Shown here: positions 8,162-17,034 of the stretch, piece after piece
Position numbering within the stretch: the stretch's first letter is position 1
Layout: each line of letters opens with the position of its first letter
Source: Caldifarciminota bacterium
GTDB taxonomy: Bacteria; Hydrothermota; Tepidihabitantia; SM23-42
NCBI GenBank assembly: GCA_020349965.1
Contig: CP070705.1
Location: forward strand, 948,279 to 1,011,682
Direction: 5' to 3'
DNA: 63,404 bases
The notes under the pieces: generated by a model
Told to the model about the DNA's origin: nothing
The model's database searches: none
What the model saw: only the letters and a program-made list of their open reading frames with translations
Position numbers and translations under genes: made by a program

Positions 8162-9685
8162 ATGGCAATTATGTTGGATGGTGACCATCTAACGATCGAA
8201 AAACTCGTTGCTATCGCGCGTTACGACGAAAAGGTCGAAATCGCACCTGCATCGGTCGAGAAGATAAAAGAATGCCGCGCCATGCTTGAGGATAAGATCA
8301 AGGCGCGAGAGATAATGTACGGGATAAACACCGGCATTGGAGAACTCTCCGAGGTTGTACTCGACGACAAACAGGTGAAGGATTTCCAGAAGTACCTAAT
8401 ATACAATCACGCGGCTGGCATTGGCGAACCCGCACCCATTGAACACGTACGAGGTGCAATGGCAAGCCGCGTCAATGTCATGAGTAAAGGCAAATCCGGT
8501 TGCCGACCCAAGATACCTCTCACCTATGTTGAGATGCTGAATAAGGGTGTCACTCCGGTCGTTTGCAAGAAGGGATCGGTTGGAGCCTGCGGCGATCTCG
8601 CACCGATGTCGCAGATCGCTCTGTTGATGATGGGCGAAGGTGAAGCGTTTTATAAGGGTGAACGCCTCCCAGGAAAGGAAGCAATGGATCGGGCTGGTAT
8701 TGACATCCCGGACCTTGAAGCACGCGACGGCCTATCATGCATCAACGGTTCCAACCTCATCACGGCGATAAGCGCACTGCAACTCTTCGATATCGATCGC
8801 TGGCTCAAACAGGCGGAGATCGCCTGTGCCATGACCCTGGAGGCACTCCTGGCCAATATGAAACCTTATGACGTACGCGTGCATGAGGCCCGCGGTTTCC
8901 CGGGTGCCGTCAGATCGGCGCGCGCCCTCATGAAATGCATTGGTGGCAGTGATCTCCTGGAAGGAAAGCACAAGATGAAAGTGCAGGATGCGTATTCGAT
9001 GCGCTCTTCGCCACAGGTGATCGGCGCCGCGCACGATGCCGTGGCATACGCCAGAAAACAGGTGGAGATCGAACTCAACGGCGTCGGCGACAATCCCATC
9101 TTCCTTCCCGAGTACAAATTGACCCTGACCGGTGCGAACTTCCAGGGCAGTCCGGTATCCCTGCCAATGGATATGGTCGGTGCCGCAGTAACTATGGTTT
9201 GCGTACTCTCCGAGAGGCGGTTGAACCGTATGACCAATGCGAATCTCAGTGTCGGCTTGCCGGCATTCCTGACCAAAGGCGCCGGCATGTTTTCCGGACT
9301 TATGTTGAGCCAGTATACTGCCGACACTCTTATTGTCGAACAACGCATACTCTCTGCTCCAGCATCGACGATGTCAATACCGGCAGCTGCCGATCAAGAG
9401 GATTTCGTATCGATGGGCATGAACACGGCGCTGAAGAACGCGCAGATCATCGACAATGCTTACGGGATTCTCGGCATTGAACTGATGGCGGCAGCACAGG
9501 CCCTCGATTTTCGTGAATTTAACCCCGGCAAGGGCGTTGCAGCAGCCAGGAAAGTAATACGCAAGTACGTTGAGCATCTCGAAGAAGACCGACCGCTCTA
9601 TGACGATCATAACAGGATGAAAGAACTAGTCAAATCGGGCGAGATACTCGACGTTGTTGAAAAAACCGTCGGCAGTCTCGGCTGA
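8162..9685 (+). CDS. hutH: histidine ammonia-lyase-like aromatic amino acid lyase with Cys in the MIO triad
   Basis: A 507-residue member of the HAL/PAL/TAL family, which removes ammonia from histidine to give urocanate. The numbering matches the Pseudomonas enzyme closely: Y53 in YGINTG, H83 in YNHAAGIG, N195 in INGSN, the YSMRSSPQ segment (about 278-285) and E413 in the QEDFVSMG motif. The MIO-forming triad is Ala142-Cys143-Gly144 (GCC TGC GGC at 8585-8593) instead of Ala-Ser-Gly. The urocanate hydratase at 15297 supports histidine as substrate. The QEDF motif (usually QEDH in HAL) leaves other aromatic substrates or an aminomutase possible. An AAAAGGAG Shine-Dalgarno fixes the start. Confidence 0.87.
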   Translation: MAIMLDGDHLTIEKLVAIARYDEKVEIAPASVEKIKECRAMLEDKIKAREIMYGINTGIGELSEVVLDDKQVKDFQKYLIYNHAAGIGEPAPIEHVRGAMASRVNVMSKGKSGCRPKIPLTYVEMLNKGVTPVVCKKGSVGACGDLAPMSQIALLMMGEGEAFYKGERLPGKEAMDRAGIDIPDLEARDGLSCINGSNLITAISALQLFDIDRWLKQAEIACAMTLEALLANMKPYDVRVHEARGFPGAVRSARALMKCIGGSDLLEGKHKMKVQDAYSMRSSPQVIGAAHDAVAYARKQVEIELNGVGDNPIFLPEYKLTLTGANFQGSPVSLPMDMVGAAVTMVCVLSERRLNRMTNANLSVGLPAFLTKGAGMFSGLMLSQYTADTLIVEQRILSAPASTMSIPAAADQEDFVSMGMNTALKNAQIIDNAYGILGIELMAAAQALDFREFNPGKGVAAARKVIRKYVEHLEEDRPLYDDHNRMKELVKSGEILDVVEKTVGSLG

Positions 9686-9719
9686 TCTCACATTTCCTTT
9701 CGCGCTCAGCCAGTCATTC

Positions 9720-11567
9720 CTAAAAAACCATCGCAAGCCGGCTCAGAACCAGTTGCAGATCAAAGAACGCATCATCAACGACCGTGCCGTAAATACAATG
9801 ATTCACCGTGTGCGCACTCTCACCATCGGTCAAAACATACGTTGCCAGCCCCCTTCCTGACCGTCTCTCCAGCTCGCCCAACGCATATTCCCTCTCGAAA
9901 TCATGGTAACGGATCCGGACCCGGTCCGTGATATGTATCTTCAAATCTCCATGAGTCATTTCGGCGTATTGCATCTTCCCGGGTAATTCCGCATAACCGC
10001 GCTTAACCGGATGATCCATTGACCGTGAAAGGAGGTAATCGAGATCTGTAATTCCCTCCTCATCCAAAAACGCACGTTGCCCAGCAGAAACTTTATCGGT
10101 GAGAAGAATATGCTCACCGCCAGGCGCCGTGATGAGAATCCCGCGTGCCGCGACGCAGACCGTGACATTGTCAATTGACCGTGCAAGCGAGAAGAGGCAT
10201 ACAAAGGTCAACGTCAACCAAATTGCGGCCTTTCTGATCCGCCGCCAGCACAAGCAGAAGAATGGAAAAATAAGCAGCGGAGAAATAGTCAGTCGAAGCG
10301 CCGCAAGGGGTAACCGTGCCACAGATGTCGATATTGCGACCAGTACGGAGATAAGGATGCTAACCGGAAACGCAATCACCCTAACCACACCAAACCACAT
10401 CCAACCGATCGCAAGACACAGCAGCAGAAGGAAGATAATCATCGAAGCCAGAGGTACGATCATCACATTGGTCAGTACGGCGTACAGCGGAAGCCGATGG
10501 AAATAGTAGATGACAAAGGGCGCAACGAAAACCTGTGCAGAAAAGGAAACTGCCATAGGTCGCAGCAAGATCCGCACAAGGCGTCGGCGTACTCTCTTTA
10601 TCACTTTTTCTTCGATCCTCGGATAGAGAAACAAAATACCGTAGACCGCGCTAAAGGAAAGCTGGACGCTCACGTCGAATAGTAGCAGCGGATCGTACAA
10701 GAGAAATATGATTCCAGTCACGTTCACAATGTGCATGCCGTTCACATTACGCTGTAAAGCGAGCGCTGTGCCGAAGAGAAATGCCATGAGTGTTGCACGA
10801 ACGACACTGGGTCTGAATCCGGTTACACCTGCGTAAACGACGAGCCCGCAGACGATGATGACGAATTTAATTCTACGATCCAGTGGTATGAATAACAATA
10901 TGGCTCCGAGAAATGCCCCCACAAAACCAACGTGCAGGCCGGAAACTGCCATAATATGGAGAACGCCGGCGCGGCCGAAGACCTCTTTCAATGCTTCTGG
11001 CAATCGTCCGCTACCTCCCAGTACCAAACCACTTGCGACCAAGTAATCTTCGCCTCGGAACAGATCTTTAAGCAAACGGTCAACATAAACCCTCAAGCGA
11101 TTGAATATCATGCCGAAAGGGTGGTCCTGTACGCTCGATCCGATGATCTTCCCGGTCAACTGCAAAGGCTGATGTCCATAACGTGGTTGTCTCAACCGTC
11201 CCTTGACTATGAGCCGTTTGCCAAAGTAGGCATCATGCCCGAACGCGTAGTAATGCGCCTTAGAGCGGTAGTCGATCGTATCACCCGACAGAATGATCCG
11301 ATCGATATGTACAGTCAATTTACTGTATCGCTCATACTGGTTTTCACCATACACGATTCCCGAGAAGATTGCATCACGCTCGCCCAAAGCGACGCCCCGA
11401 GGGCGGATCGCATATACATTCAACGCCGAGAGTGTGAGAACGGCAAGGTAAAGGAATCTTCTCCGTAAGAGCGAAAGTAATACTGCAACTATCGTGGCGA
11501 TGAGATAACAGAGTACGGATATCTCCATCGATGTTTGCAGAATAATGCCTACGATGATCGATGCCAA
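9720..11567 (-). CDS. comEC: ComEC/Rec2 DNA-uptake channel protein
   Basis: An inner-membrane protein of about 615 residues. N-terminal membrane segments are followed by a DUF4131-like soluble domain, then the Competence domain with HIMAVSGLHVGF near residue 210 and many transmembrane helices. The C-terminal ~150 residues are a shortened region where many homologues carry a beta-lactamase-like domain; I see no HxHxDH motif. It should pass single-stranded DNA into the cytoplasm during transformation. The start is unclear. The frame opens with TTG at 11567 and lacks a Shine-Dalgarno. A better N-terminus (MTRKKIAVGILAS) begins at ATG 11596 but requires a -1 shift on a seven-A run at 11588-11582. 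Confidence 0.82.
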   Translation of the reverse strand: MASIIVGIILQTSMEISVLCYLIATIVAVLLSLLRRRFLYLAVLTLSALNVYAIRPRGVALGERDAIFSGIVYGENQYERYSKLTVHIDRIILSGDTIDYRSKAHYYAFGHDAYFGKRLIVKGRLRQPRYGHQPLQLTGKIIGSSVQDHPFGMIFNRLRVYVDRLLKDLFRGEDYLVASGLVLGGSGRLPEALKEVFGRAGVLHIMAVSGLHVGFVGAFLGAILLFIPLDRRIKFVIIVCGLVVYAGVTGFRPSVVRATLMAFLFGTALALQRNVNGMHIVNVTGIIFLLYDPLLLFDVSVQLSFSAVYGILFLYPRIEEKVIKRVRRRLVRILLRPMAVSFSAQVFVAPFVIYYFHRLPLYAVLTNVMIVPLASMIIFLLLLCLAIGWMWFGVVRVIAFPVSILISVLVAISTSVARLPLAALRLTISPLLIFPFFCLCWRRIRKAAIWLTLTFVCLFSLARSIDNVTVCVAARGILITAPGGEHILLTDKVSAGQRAFLDEEGITDLDYLLSRSMDHPVKRGYAELPGKMQYAEMTHGDLKIHITDRVRIRYHDFEREYALGELERRSGRGLATYVLTDGESAHTVNHCIYGTVVDDAFFDLQLVLSRLAMVF

Positions 11568-11736
11568 TATACCGACAGCTATTTTTTTCGCGTCATCCTC
11601 CCACCCACACAGAAAGCTCTAACCCGCCTTTGCCGTGGCCATTGGCAATCAACAAAACCGCCATCGATATCATCGCGGTTGATGTGCTTGGGGGAAATGT
11701 GTACGATGTTACTCCGCGCGCGTGAACCGCGGCAGA

Positions 11737-12114
11737 CTAAGATTCTTGATAGATGATTCTATGGATCCTCTGCCTTGCCTTGTTGAGGACAATGCGTGCC
11801 GCGCCCGGATTGGAACCTGAGGCCTTGAGGCATGTATAGATGAAGTAATCCTCCCCGATCGGACAGATAATGAAAAATGCGTCTTCGGTCAGCCAAATCA
11901 ATTCACTCGTCCTGCTCAGGGCGAGATTGTCGCGCACTTCTTTCGCGGTGAGCATGATCGAAGATATCTCGGCGTCATACGCATTGACATCATAATTAGT
12001 GTGTATCACATGTTGGGCAACTGAGATGCCGTCGTAACCAACCAAGCTTGCATACAGGCAACCGGGGATCTTTTCCGCAACCTTCTTTATCTCATCAAGC
12101 AGTTCATCAGCCAC
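11737..12114 (-). CDS. roadblock/LC7 domain protein
   Basis: A 125-residue protein with the roadblock/LC7 fold pattern: an N-terminal helix (ADELLDEIKKVAEKIPGC), a SLVGYDGISVAQ strand-turn, and a FIICPIGEDYFIY strand pair. In bacteria these small dimeric proteins usually partner MglA-like or Ras-like GTPases in polarity or motility control. No such GTPase is nearby, so the partner is unknown. GTG at 12114 is chosen because AAGGAGG lies about 5 nt upstream. It sits between efp and comEC on the minus strand. Confidence 0.8.
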   Translation of the reverse strand: MADELLDEIKKVAEKIPGCLYASLVGYDGISVAQHVIHTNYDVNAYDAEISSIMLTAKEVRDNLALSRTSELIWLTEDAFFIICPIGEDYFIYTCLKASGSNPGAARIVLNKARQRIHRIIYQES

Positions 12115-12160
12115 AAATCCTCCTTGAAGACTCAACGTATACCGACGCCATTACGCCTCG

Positions 12161-12718
12161 CTACACACGTTCCACGTACTCACCTGTCTCGGTGCTTATC
12201 TTGAGCACATCACCGACCACGACAAACGGCGGAACCTGGCACACGTGGCCGCCCTCGAGTTTGGCCGGCTTCGATTGTGCTTGAGCCGTAGCGTCTTTTA
12301 TATAGGCTTGTGTTTCCAAAACTTTAAGGTTGACGTACTTGGGCAGGATAATGCCGAAAGGCTTGCCTTCATAGAATTCAACACCGACGCGAATATTTGG
12401 TTTGAGGAATTTAACACCATCACCCAAAAGGTCGGCACCGAGAGCGAGTTGTTCGTACGTCTCCAAATTCATGAAAAAATACCTATCATCGGTAAAGTAG
12501 ATATATTCCATTTCCACCTGTTCAATCTCGGTCTCTTCGACACGGTCGCTTGACCTGAACCTTGTCTCAGTGGACAAGCCGGTCTGAAGATTCCTCAGGT
12601 TGCATATTATCATGCCGCGTTTGTTACCAGGAGTTATATGAGTGACGCTTAGAACGACATGGGGATCGTCACCAATTTTCACCAGCATCCCACGCCTGAT
12701 CTGAGTAGCTTGTATCAT
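12161..12718 (-). CDS. efp: translation elongation factor P
   Basis: A 185-residue, three-domain EF-P that rescues ribosomes stalled on proline runs. The tip loop of domain I reads TPGNKRGM (about 29-36). The canonical PGKG loop that carries the modified Lys34 is absent; N32-K33-R34 occupy it, as in the EF-P subgroup of Planctomycetes/Verrucomicrobia-like bacteria. The TRFRSSDRVE and NLETYEQL segments are typical of the family. No EpmA/EpmB or other modifying gene is nearby. The ATG overlaps the cysS stop (ATGA), so it is translationally coupled to cysS. Confidence 0.95.
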   Translation of the reverse strand: MIQATQIRRGMLVKIGDDPHVVLSVTHITPGNKRGMIICNLRNLQTGLSTETRFRSSDRVEETEIEQVEMEYIYFTDDRYFFMNLETYEQLALGADLLGDGVKFLKPNIRVGVEFYEGKPFGIILPKYVNLKVLETQAYIKDATAQAQSKPAKLEGGHVCQVPPFVVVGDVLKISTETGEYVERV

Positions 12719-14202
12719 TTCGTATTCGATCGATACGTACTGACGTCAATGCTTTGATCGTCGACGATTATATTTATCTTCAGCAGTTTCTTCCGGATGA
12801 AATCCGCAAGTTCGTATTTCTTCTCTCTTCTGAACCGATTTCTGATCATCAGTAGCAGATTGATCAGGGCAGGACGGAGTCCGCTGGCATCACTCCGTTC
12901 CAGCATATCAAGGAAATTACCAGCCATCTCGCCGACCAGGTCAGTCATGCCCTCTTTTGCCAACCGTTCGCGCACACTCGTCACTATCGCCATTACATCC
13001 TTGTGTGGTTCACTGAATAGCGGTTTTTCGACGACAAAACCAAGCAGCGAAACGTAGTATTTCACGCTGGCGGCTATTTCTGGAGTATCCTCTTCATTAC
13101 CCTTCTTGATCAATTCATACACCACACCCAATGCCCTCGACGTGTTGAGGTCTTCGTCCATTGCATCGGTGAATTCACCGAGCATCGCCGGCTTTGAGGT
13201 TTCACAAATCTCCCCAAATTTGTTGGTAGCATTGTCCAAATATGTCTTGATCGTCGAAAGGGCTGCACGCGCCTCATCGAGCCGCTCGTCGTCATACGAA
13301 AGCTGTTTCCGGTAATGGGTCTTGAGCATGAACATGCGTATCACATTGGCTGAGTATTTCTGCAGCACCTCCTTTATTGGAGTGTAATGTCCCGTCGATT
13401 TAGACATCTTCTCGCCGGTCAAAGTCACCCAGCCATTGTGCATCCAGTACCGAGCAAATGGTTTGCCGGTCGCGGCGAAAGACTGCGCACGTTCGTTTTC
13501 GTGATGAGGGAATATCAGGTCCTCGCCCCCCGTATGAATATCGAAGGTCTCGCCGAGATACCGCATCGACATCGCCGAGCACTCAATGTGCCAACCCGGT
13601 CTCCCATTACCCCACGGGCTGAACCAGTAGGGTTCACCCGGTTTCGCCGCCTTCCACAGGGTGAAATCCAAAGGGTCGTCCTTTGCCTCGGTCGGCGCGA
13701 TCCTTGCCCCGACCATGAGATCGTCGATGCTCTTCTTCGACAGCTTGCCGTAGTCCGGCAGCATCCGGACACTGAAATAGACATCACCCTTCTTTTCGTA
13801 GGCAAAACCCTTATCGATCAATCGCCGGACCAGATCGATTATCTCCTCCATATGCTGTGACGCCCTCGGATAAAAATTGGCGCGCTTGATATTAAGTCGG
13901 TCGCATGCCCACAGGTATGTATCGATATTATCCTGTGCGATCATTCGCCAGTCCCTTTTCTGCTCTTTCTGTTTTTCGATGATCTTGTCATCGACGTCGG
14001 TAAAATTCTCGAGGGCAAGCACATTATAACCGGCTTGTCCAAACCAGCGCATCAATATGTCGCGGACGAGGGCGGCACGAATATGCCCGACGTGGGGTTC
14101 GCTCTGCACGGTCAGCCCGCATGTGTAAATCTTCACCGGATCGCCCAGGGGCTGGAAATTCTCGGTCTTACCGCTCAGCGTATTGTATAGTTTCAGTGCC
14201 AC
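12715..14202 (-). CDS. cysS: cysteinyl-tRNA synthetase
   Basis: A 495-residue class-I synthetase charging tRNA-Cys. It shows the zinc ligand Cys in YTCGLTV, the HIGH-type motif PHVGH (about 36-40), a second metal site with HTGGEDLIFPHHENE, and KMSKS near residue 266. The C-terminal helical and anticodon-binding domains are present. GTG at 14202 is preceded by AGGAG at a good distance. The start codon is only a few nt from the end of the upstream HEAT-repeat gene, and the stop overlaps efp, consistent with one transcript. Confidence 0.97.
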   Translation of the reverse strand: MALKLYNTLSGKTENFQPLGDPVKIYTCGLTVQSEPHVGHIRAALVRDILMRWFGQAGYNVLALENFTDVDDKIIEKQKEQKRDWRMIAQDNIDTYLWACDRLNIKRANFYPRASQHMEEIIDLVRRLIDKGFAYEKKGDVYFSVRMLPDYGKLSKKSIDDLMVGARIAPTEAKDDPLDFTLWKAAKPGEPYWFSPWGNGRPGWHIECSAMSMRYLGETFDIHTGGEDLIFPHHENERAQSFAATGKPFARYWMHNGWVTLTGEKMSKSTGHYTPIKEVLQKYSANVIRMFMLKTHYRKQLSYDDERLDEARAALSTIKTYLDNATNKFGEICETSKPAMLGEFTDAMDEDLNTSRALGVVYELIKKGNEEDTPEIAASVKYYVSLLGFVVEKPLFSEPHKDVMAIVTSVRERLAKEGMTDLVGEMAGNFLDMLERSDASGLRPALINLLLMIRNRFRREKKYELADFIRKKLLKINIIVDDQSIDVSTYRSNTK

Positions 14203-14203
14203 C

Positions 14204-15187
14204 TTAACTCCTTAAGTATGCTGCTGCCGCAGCAACACGCAGCAATGAATTCTGCGCACCCATGATCTCAATAAAAAGTTCTCGATAATTTTCAGCATGA
14301 TGTTCTGACAGTGCTTCTATTGCTTTGATCGCTACATTGACGTACTCATCCCGCGCAGCTACTATCAAGTAATCGTGCAATTCCGGAATATCATACCTTA
14401 TCAGCACATCAACGGCGCGGATGCGCACAAATGGATCCCGCGATTGGACGGCCTTCTCGAGCGCACTCACCCCAGCTTCGTCATCTAATATCAGCAAAGC
14501 CTCGGCAACGTCGACTCTCAGTTCGCCCGTACTCTCCCGAACCAATGCTCTCATTAGGGATCTCGCAGAGGTATCGCCGGCTTGGGCCAGCATTATGACG
14601 CCTGGACCGAGTGATTCAGGAGTCAATCTCTTCAACTCCGCCCTGATGTATTCGTACATGCCGGCCCTACCCGTCTCACTGAGCGCCTTGGCCACTGTAA
14701 TGCGGACCAAGGGGTCGACATCCTGGAAGCCTGCCTGGAGCACGTTATCATCTCCATACTCGGCAAGACCTGCATATGCGATCTGCCTCACACGCGGGGA
14801 TTCGTCGCTCACGCCCCCCTTTAGCAGATCCTCCCTGACGGTATCGATCCCCGCCGCGACATTACGATACGCGGCAACACGCACTGATGGACTCTCACTC
14901 TTGCACATCCGCACAATCACCGGTTGAAGTCGGGGTGCGGTACGGGTATACGGAATGAGTGCAATAAGGGCCGCTGCCTTTACGTCAGGTTCAGCATCCT
15001 CTACTGTTGCGAGCAATACCTCTGCACTCCGCTCCGGATCCAAGAAACGTAATCCACGAGCAGCTTCGATACGTACGGCCTTTACTTCATCTCTTAGACC
15101 TTCATCGATGATTCGCTTTGCTCTCTCTTGAGGTGAAAGAGCACAGCTGGCGAGTACGACTGTGAATATTCCAAGTAGATTTCTCAT
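14204..15187 (-). CDS. HEAT-repeat lipoprotein
   Basis: A 327-residue protein with a short lipoprotein signal peptide (MRNLLGIFTVVLASC, lipid Cys at residue 15). A series of ~31-residue HEAT/PBS-like repeats follows (for example VRIEAARGLRFLDPE, VRIAVYR-like, VRIRAVDVLIRYD). It would be a membrane-anchored alpha-solenoid scaffold; the partner is unknown. The predicted transcription start (15188) is one base from the ATG (15187) with no Shine-Dalgarno, so translation is expected to be leaderless. It appears to head the cysS-efp-roadblock run. Confidence 0.85.
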   Translation of the reverse strand: MRNLLGIFTVVLASCALSPQERAKRIIDEGLRDEVKAVRIEAARGLRFLDPERSAEVLLATVEDAEPDVKAAALIALIPYTRTAPRLQPVIVRMCKSESPSVRVAAYRNVAAGIDTVREDLLKGGVSDESPRVRQIAYAGLAEYGDDNVLQAGFQDVDPLVRITVAKALSETGRAGMYEYIRAELKRLTPESLGPGVIMLAQAGDTSARSLMRALVRESTGELRVDVAEALLILDDEAGVSALEKAVQSRDPFVRIRAVDVLIRYDIPELHDYLIVAARDEYVNVAIKAIEALSEHHAENYRELFIEIMGAQNSLLRVAAAAAYLRS

Positions 15188-15194
15188 CGAGCGT

Positions 15195-15222
15195 ATTATA
15201 TATATTTTACATGGTGAGTCAA
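15195..15222 (-). promoter_or_regulatory. promoter for HEAT lipoprotein-cysS-efp run (leaderless)
   Basis: TTGACT (15222-15217), 16-nt spacer, TATAAT (15200-15195) on the minus strand. Predicted start near 15188; ATG at 15187. Confidence 0.85.
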
Positions 15223-15253
15223 CAACTGCCACGGAATAGTCACCGCCCTCAGC

Positions 15254-15281
15254 TTGACAAGCCCCTCTTTCGGCGTAGAAT
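15254..15281 (+). promoter_or_regulatory. promoter for hutU
   Basis: TTGACA (15254-15259), 16-nt spacer, TAGAAT (15276-15281). Predicted start near 15288, immediately at the GAGGAGG Shine-Dalgarno; the leader is about 9 nt. Confidence 0.8.
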
Positions 15282-15296
15282 AAGCGAGGAGGTCTC

Positions 15297-16979
15297 ATGA
15301 AGAAAACGAGAACAGTCAAAGAACTCGCCTACAGACCCGTCGCTGCACCACATGGTACGAAACTTTCCTGTAAGAGTTGGCAGCAGGAAGGTGCTCTCAG
15401 AATGCTCCAGAACAACCTTGACCCGGATGTTGCCGAAAAACCGGAAGAACTGGTCGTCTACGGTGGAAGCGGCAAAGCCGCGCGAAACTGGCAATGCTAC
15501 AATGCGATCGTCGATGCACTCAAGAAACTCGAGAATGATGAGACACTCCTCGTCCAATCGGGCAAACCTGTTGGTGTGTTTCAGACCTTCGGACACGCGC
15601 CGCGCGTGCTCATCGCCAATTCACTTCTGGTACCCAACTGGGCGAATTGGGACTATTTCCGCAAACTCGAAGCCCTCGGTCTGATCATGTACGGACAGAT
15701 GACCGCGGGGTCATGGATATATATAGGCACGCAGGGCATAATTCAAGGAACTTATGAAACCTTCTCCGCGTGTGCGCGAAAACACTTCGGTGGTTCATTA
15801 AAGGGAAAATGGATACTCACCGGCGGAATGGGCGGAATGAGCGGGGCACAGCCACTTGCCGTAACCATGAATGAAGGAGTCATTCTCGACATTGAAGTTG
15901 ACGCCGCCCGCATCCAGAAAAGGATCGACCAGGGTTTCTGTGATGTAATGGTCGATAATCTCGATCAGGCGCTGGACCTTGTCTTTAGAGCAGTGAAAGA
16001 CAAGAAACCGCTTTCTGTGGGCCTCATCGGCAACACCTCTGATATCGAACCCGAATTGCTGAAGAGGGGTATCATCCCCGACATCCTGACTGACCAGACA
16101 TCTGCCCATGATGAATTGAACGGGTACGTCCCGGGCGGCATGAACCTCGATGACGCGAACGCGCTGCGCTCGAGAAAACCTGAAGAATACAAGAAACGGG
16201 CACTCGAATCGATCGCAAGGCAGATGGAGGCGATGCTCGCGATGCAGCAGAAAGGGGCGATCGCATTCGACTACGGCAACAACATACGCGGGCAGGCGCA
16301 CAGAGCAGGCGTCGAAGATCCGTTCAGGATTCCCGGTTTTGTGCCTGAGTATATCAGACCGCTGTTCTGCCGCGGTCGCGGACCTTTTCGCTGGGCCGCC
16401 CTTTCCGGCGACAAGCGCGATATTCAATGCCTCGACGAGAAAGTCCTCGAATTGTTTGGAACTGACGATTCGGTGCGGCGCTGGATAGAGCTGGCGCAGA
16501 AGAAGATACCGTTCCAGGGATTGCCTTCACGGATCATGTGGCTCGGCTACGGCGAACGGGACCGATTCGGTACCGAAATCAACCGTATGGTAAAACATGG
16601 CACGATCAAAGCGCCGATCGTCATCGGCCGGGATCACCTCGACACAGGTTCGGTCGCCTCACCTTATCGTGAAACCGAGGGAATGCTCGATGGGTCAGAT
16701 GCAATTGCCGACTGGCCCATACTGAATGGCATGCTCAACATCGCATCGGGCGCCTCCTGGGTATCGATCCACCACGGTGGCGGCGTAGGTATCGGCTACT
16801 CGCTGCACGCGGGGCAGGTGCTGGTCTGTGACGGATCCGACGAAATGGATGACAGGATCAAACGCGTGCTGACGAACGATCCTGGTATCGGCGTTGCCCG
16901 CCACTATGACGCCGGCTACGATGAAGCCGTGCGTTTCGCCAAAGAAAAGAGGATAAACATACCGATGATCCGGCAATGA
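15297..16979 (+). CDS. hutU: urocanate hydratase
   Basis: A 560-residue urocanase that converts urocanate to imidazolonepropionate using tightly bound NAD+. The N-terminus ([21 protein letters not shown]), the [12 protein letters not shown] segment, the NAD-binding [13 protein letters not shown] (about 175-190) and the C-terminal [18 protein letters not shown] are family hallmarks. The length is normal. It lies 5.6 kb from the ammonia-lyase on the same strand, and the intervening genes are on the other strand. The next enzymes (HutI, HutG or FtcD) are not in the window. GAGGAGG precedes the ATG by 4 nt. Confidence 0.97.
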   Translation: MKKTRTVKELAYRPVAAPHGTKLSCKSWQQEGALRMLQNNLDPDVAEKPEELVVYGGSGKAARNWQCYNAIVDALKKLENDETLLVQSGKPVGVFQTFGHAPRVLIANSLLVPNWANWDYFRKLEALGLIMYGQMTAGSWIYIGTQGIIQGTYETFSACARKHFGGSLKGKWILTGGMGGMSGAQPLAVTMNEGVILDIEVDAARIQKRIDQGFCDVMVDNLDQALDLVFRAVKDKKPLSVGLIGNTSDIEPELLKRGIIPDILTDQTSAHDELNGYVPGGMNLDDANALRSRKPEEYKKRALESIARQMEAMLAMQQKGAIAFDYGNNIRGQAHRAGVEDPFRIPGFVPEYIRPLFCRGRGPFRWAALSGDKRDIQCLDEKVLELFGTDDSVRRWIELAQKKIPFQGLPSRIMWLGYGERDRFGTEINRMVKHGTIKAPIVIGRDHLDTGSVASPYRETEGMLDGSDAIADWPILNGMLNIASGASWVSIHHGGGVGIGYSLHAGQVLVCDGSDEMDDRIKRVLTNDPGIGVARHYDAGYDEAVRFAKEKRINIPMIRQ

Positions 16980-16990
16980 ACATCCTGGTC

Positions 16991-17018
16991 TTGACTTATT
17001 TGACCGACTCGCTATAAT
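16991..17018 (+). promoter_or_regulatory. promoter for M23 peptidase-nadA
   Basis: TTGACT (16991-16996), 16-nt spacer, TATAAT (17013-17018). Predicted start near 17025; the 10-nt leader holds GGAG. Confidence 0.82.
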
Positions 17019-17034
17019 ACAACGGAGCGAGAAA

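Noticed and set aside
11597-11736. Open frames on both strands between the roadblock gene and comEC
   Set aside because: All are short, lack start signals and show no recognisable motif. The G+C-rich stretch is simply low in stop codons.
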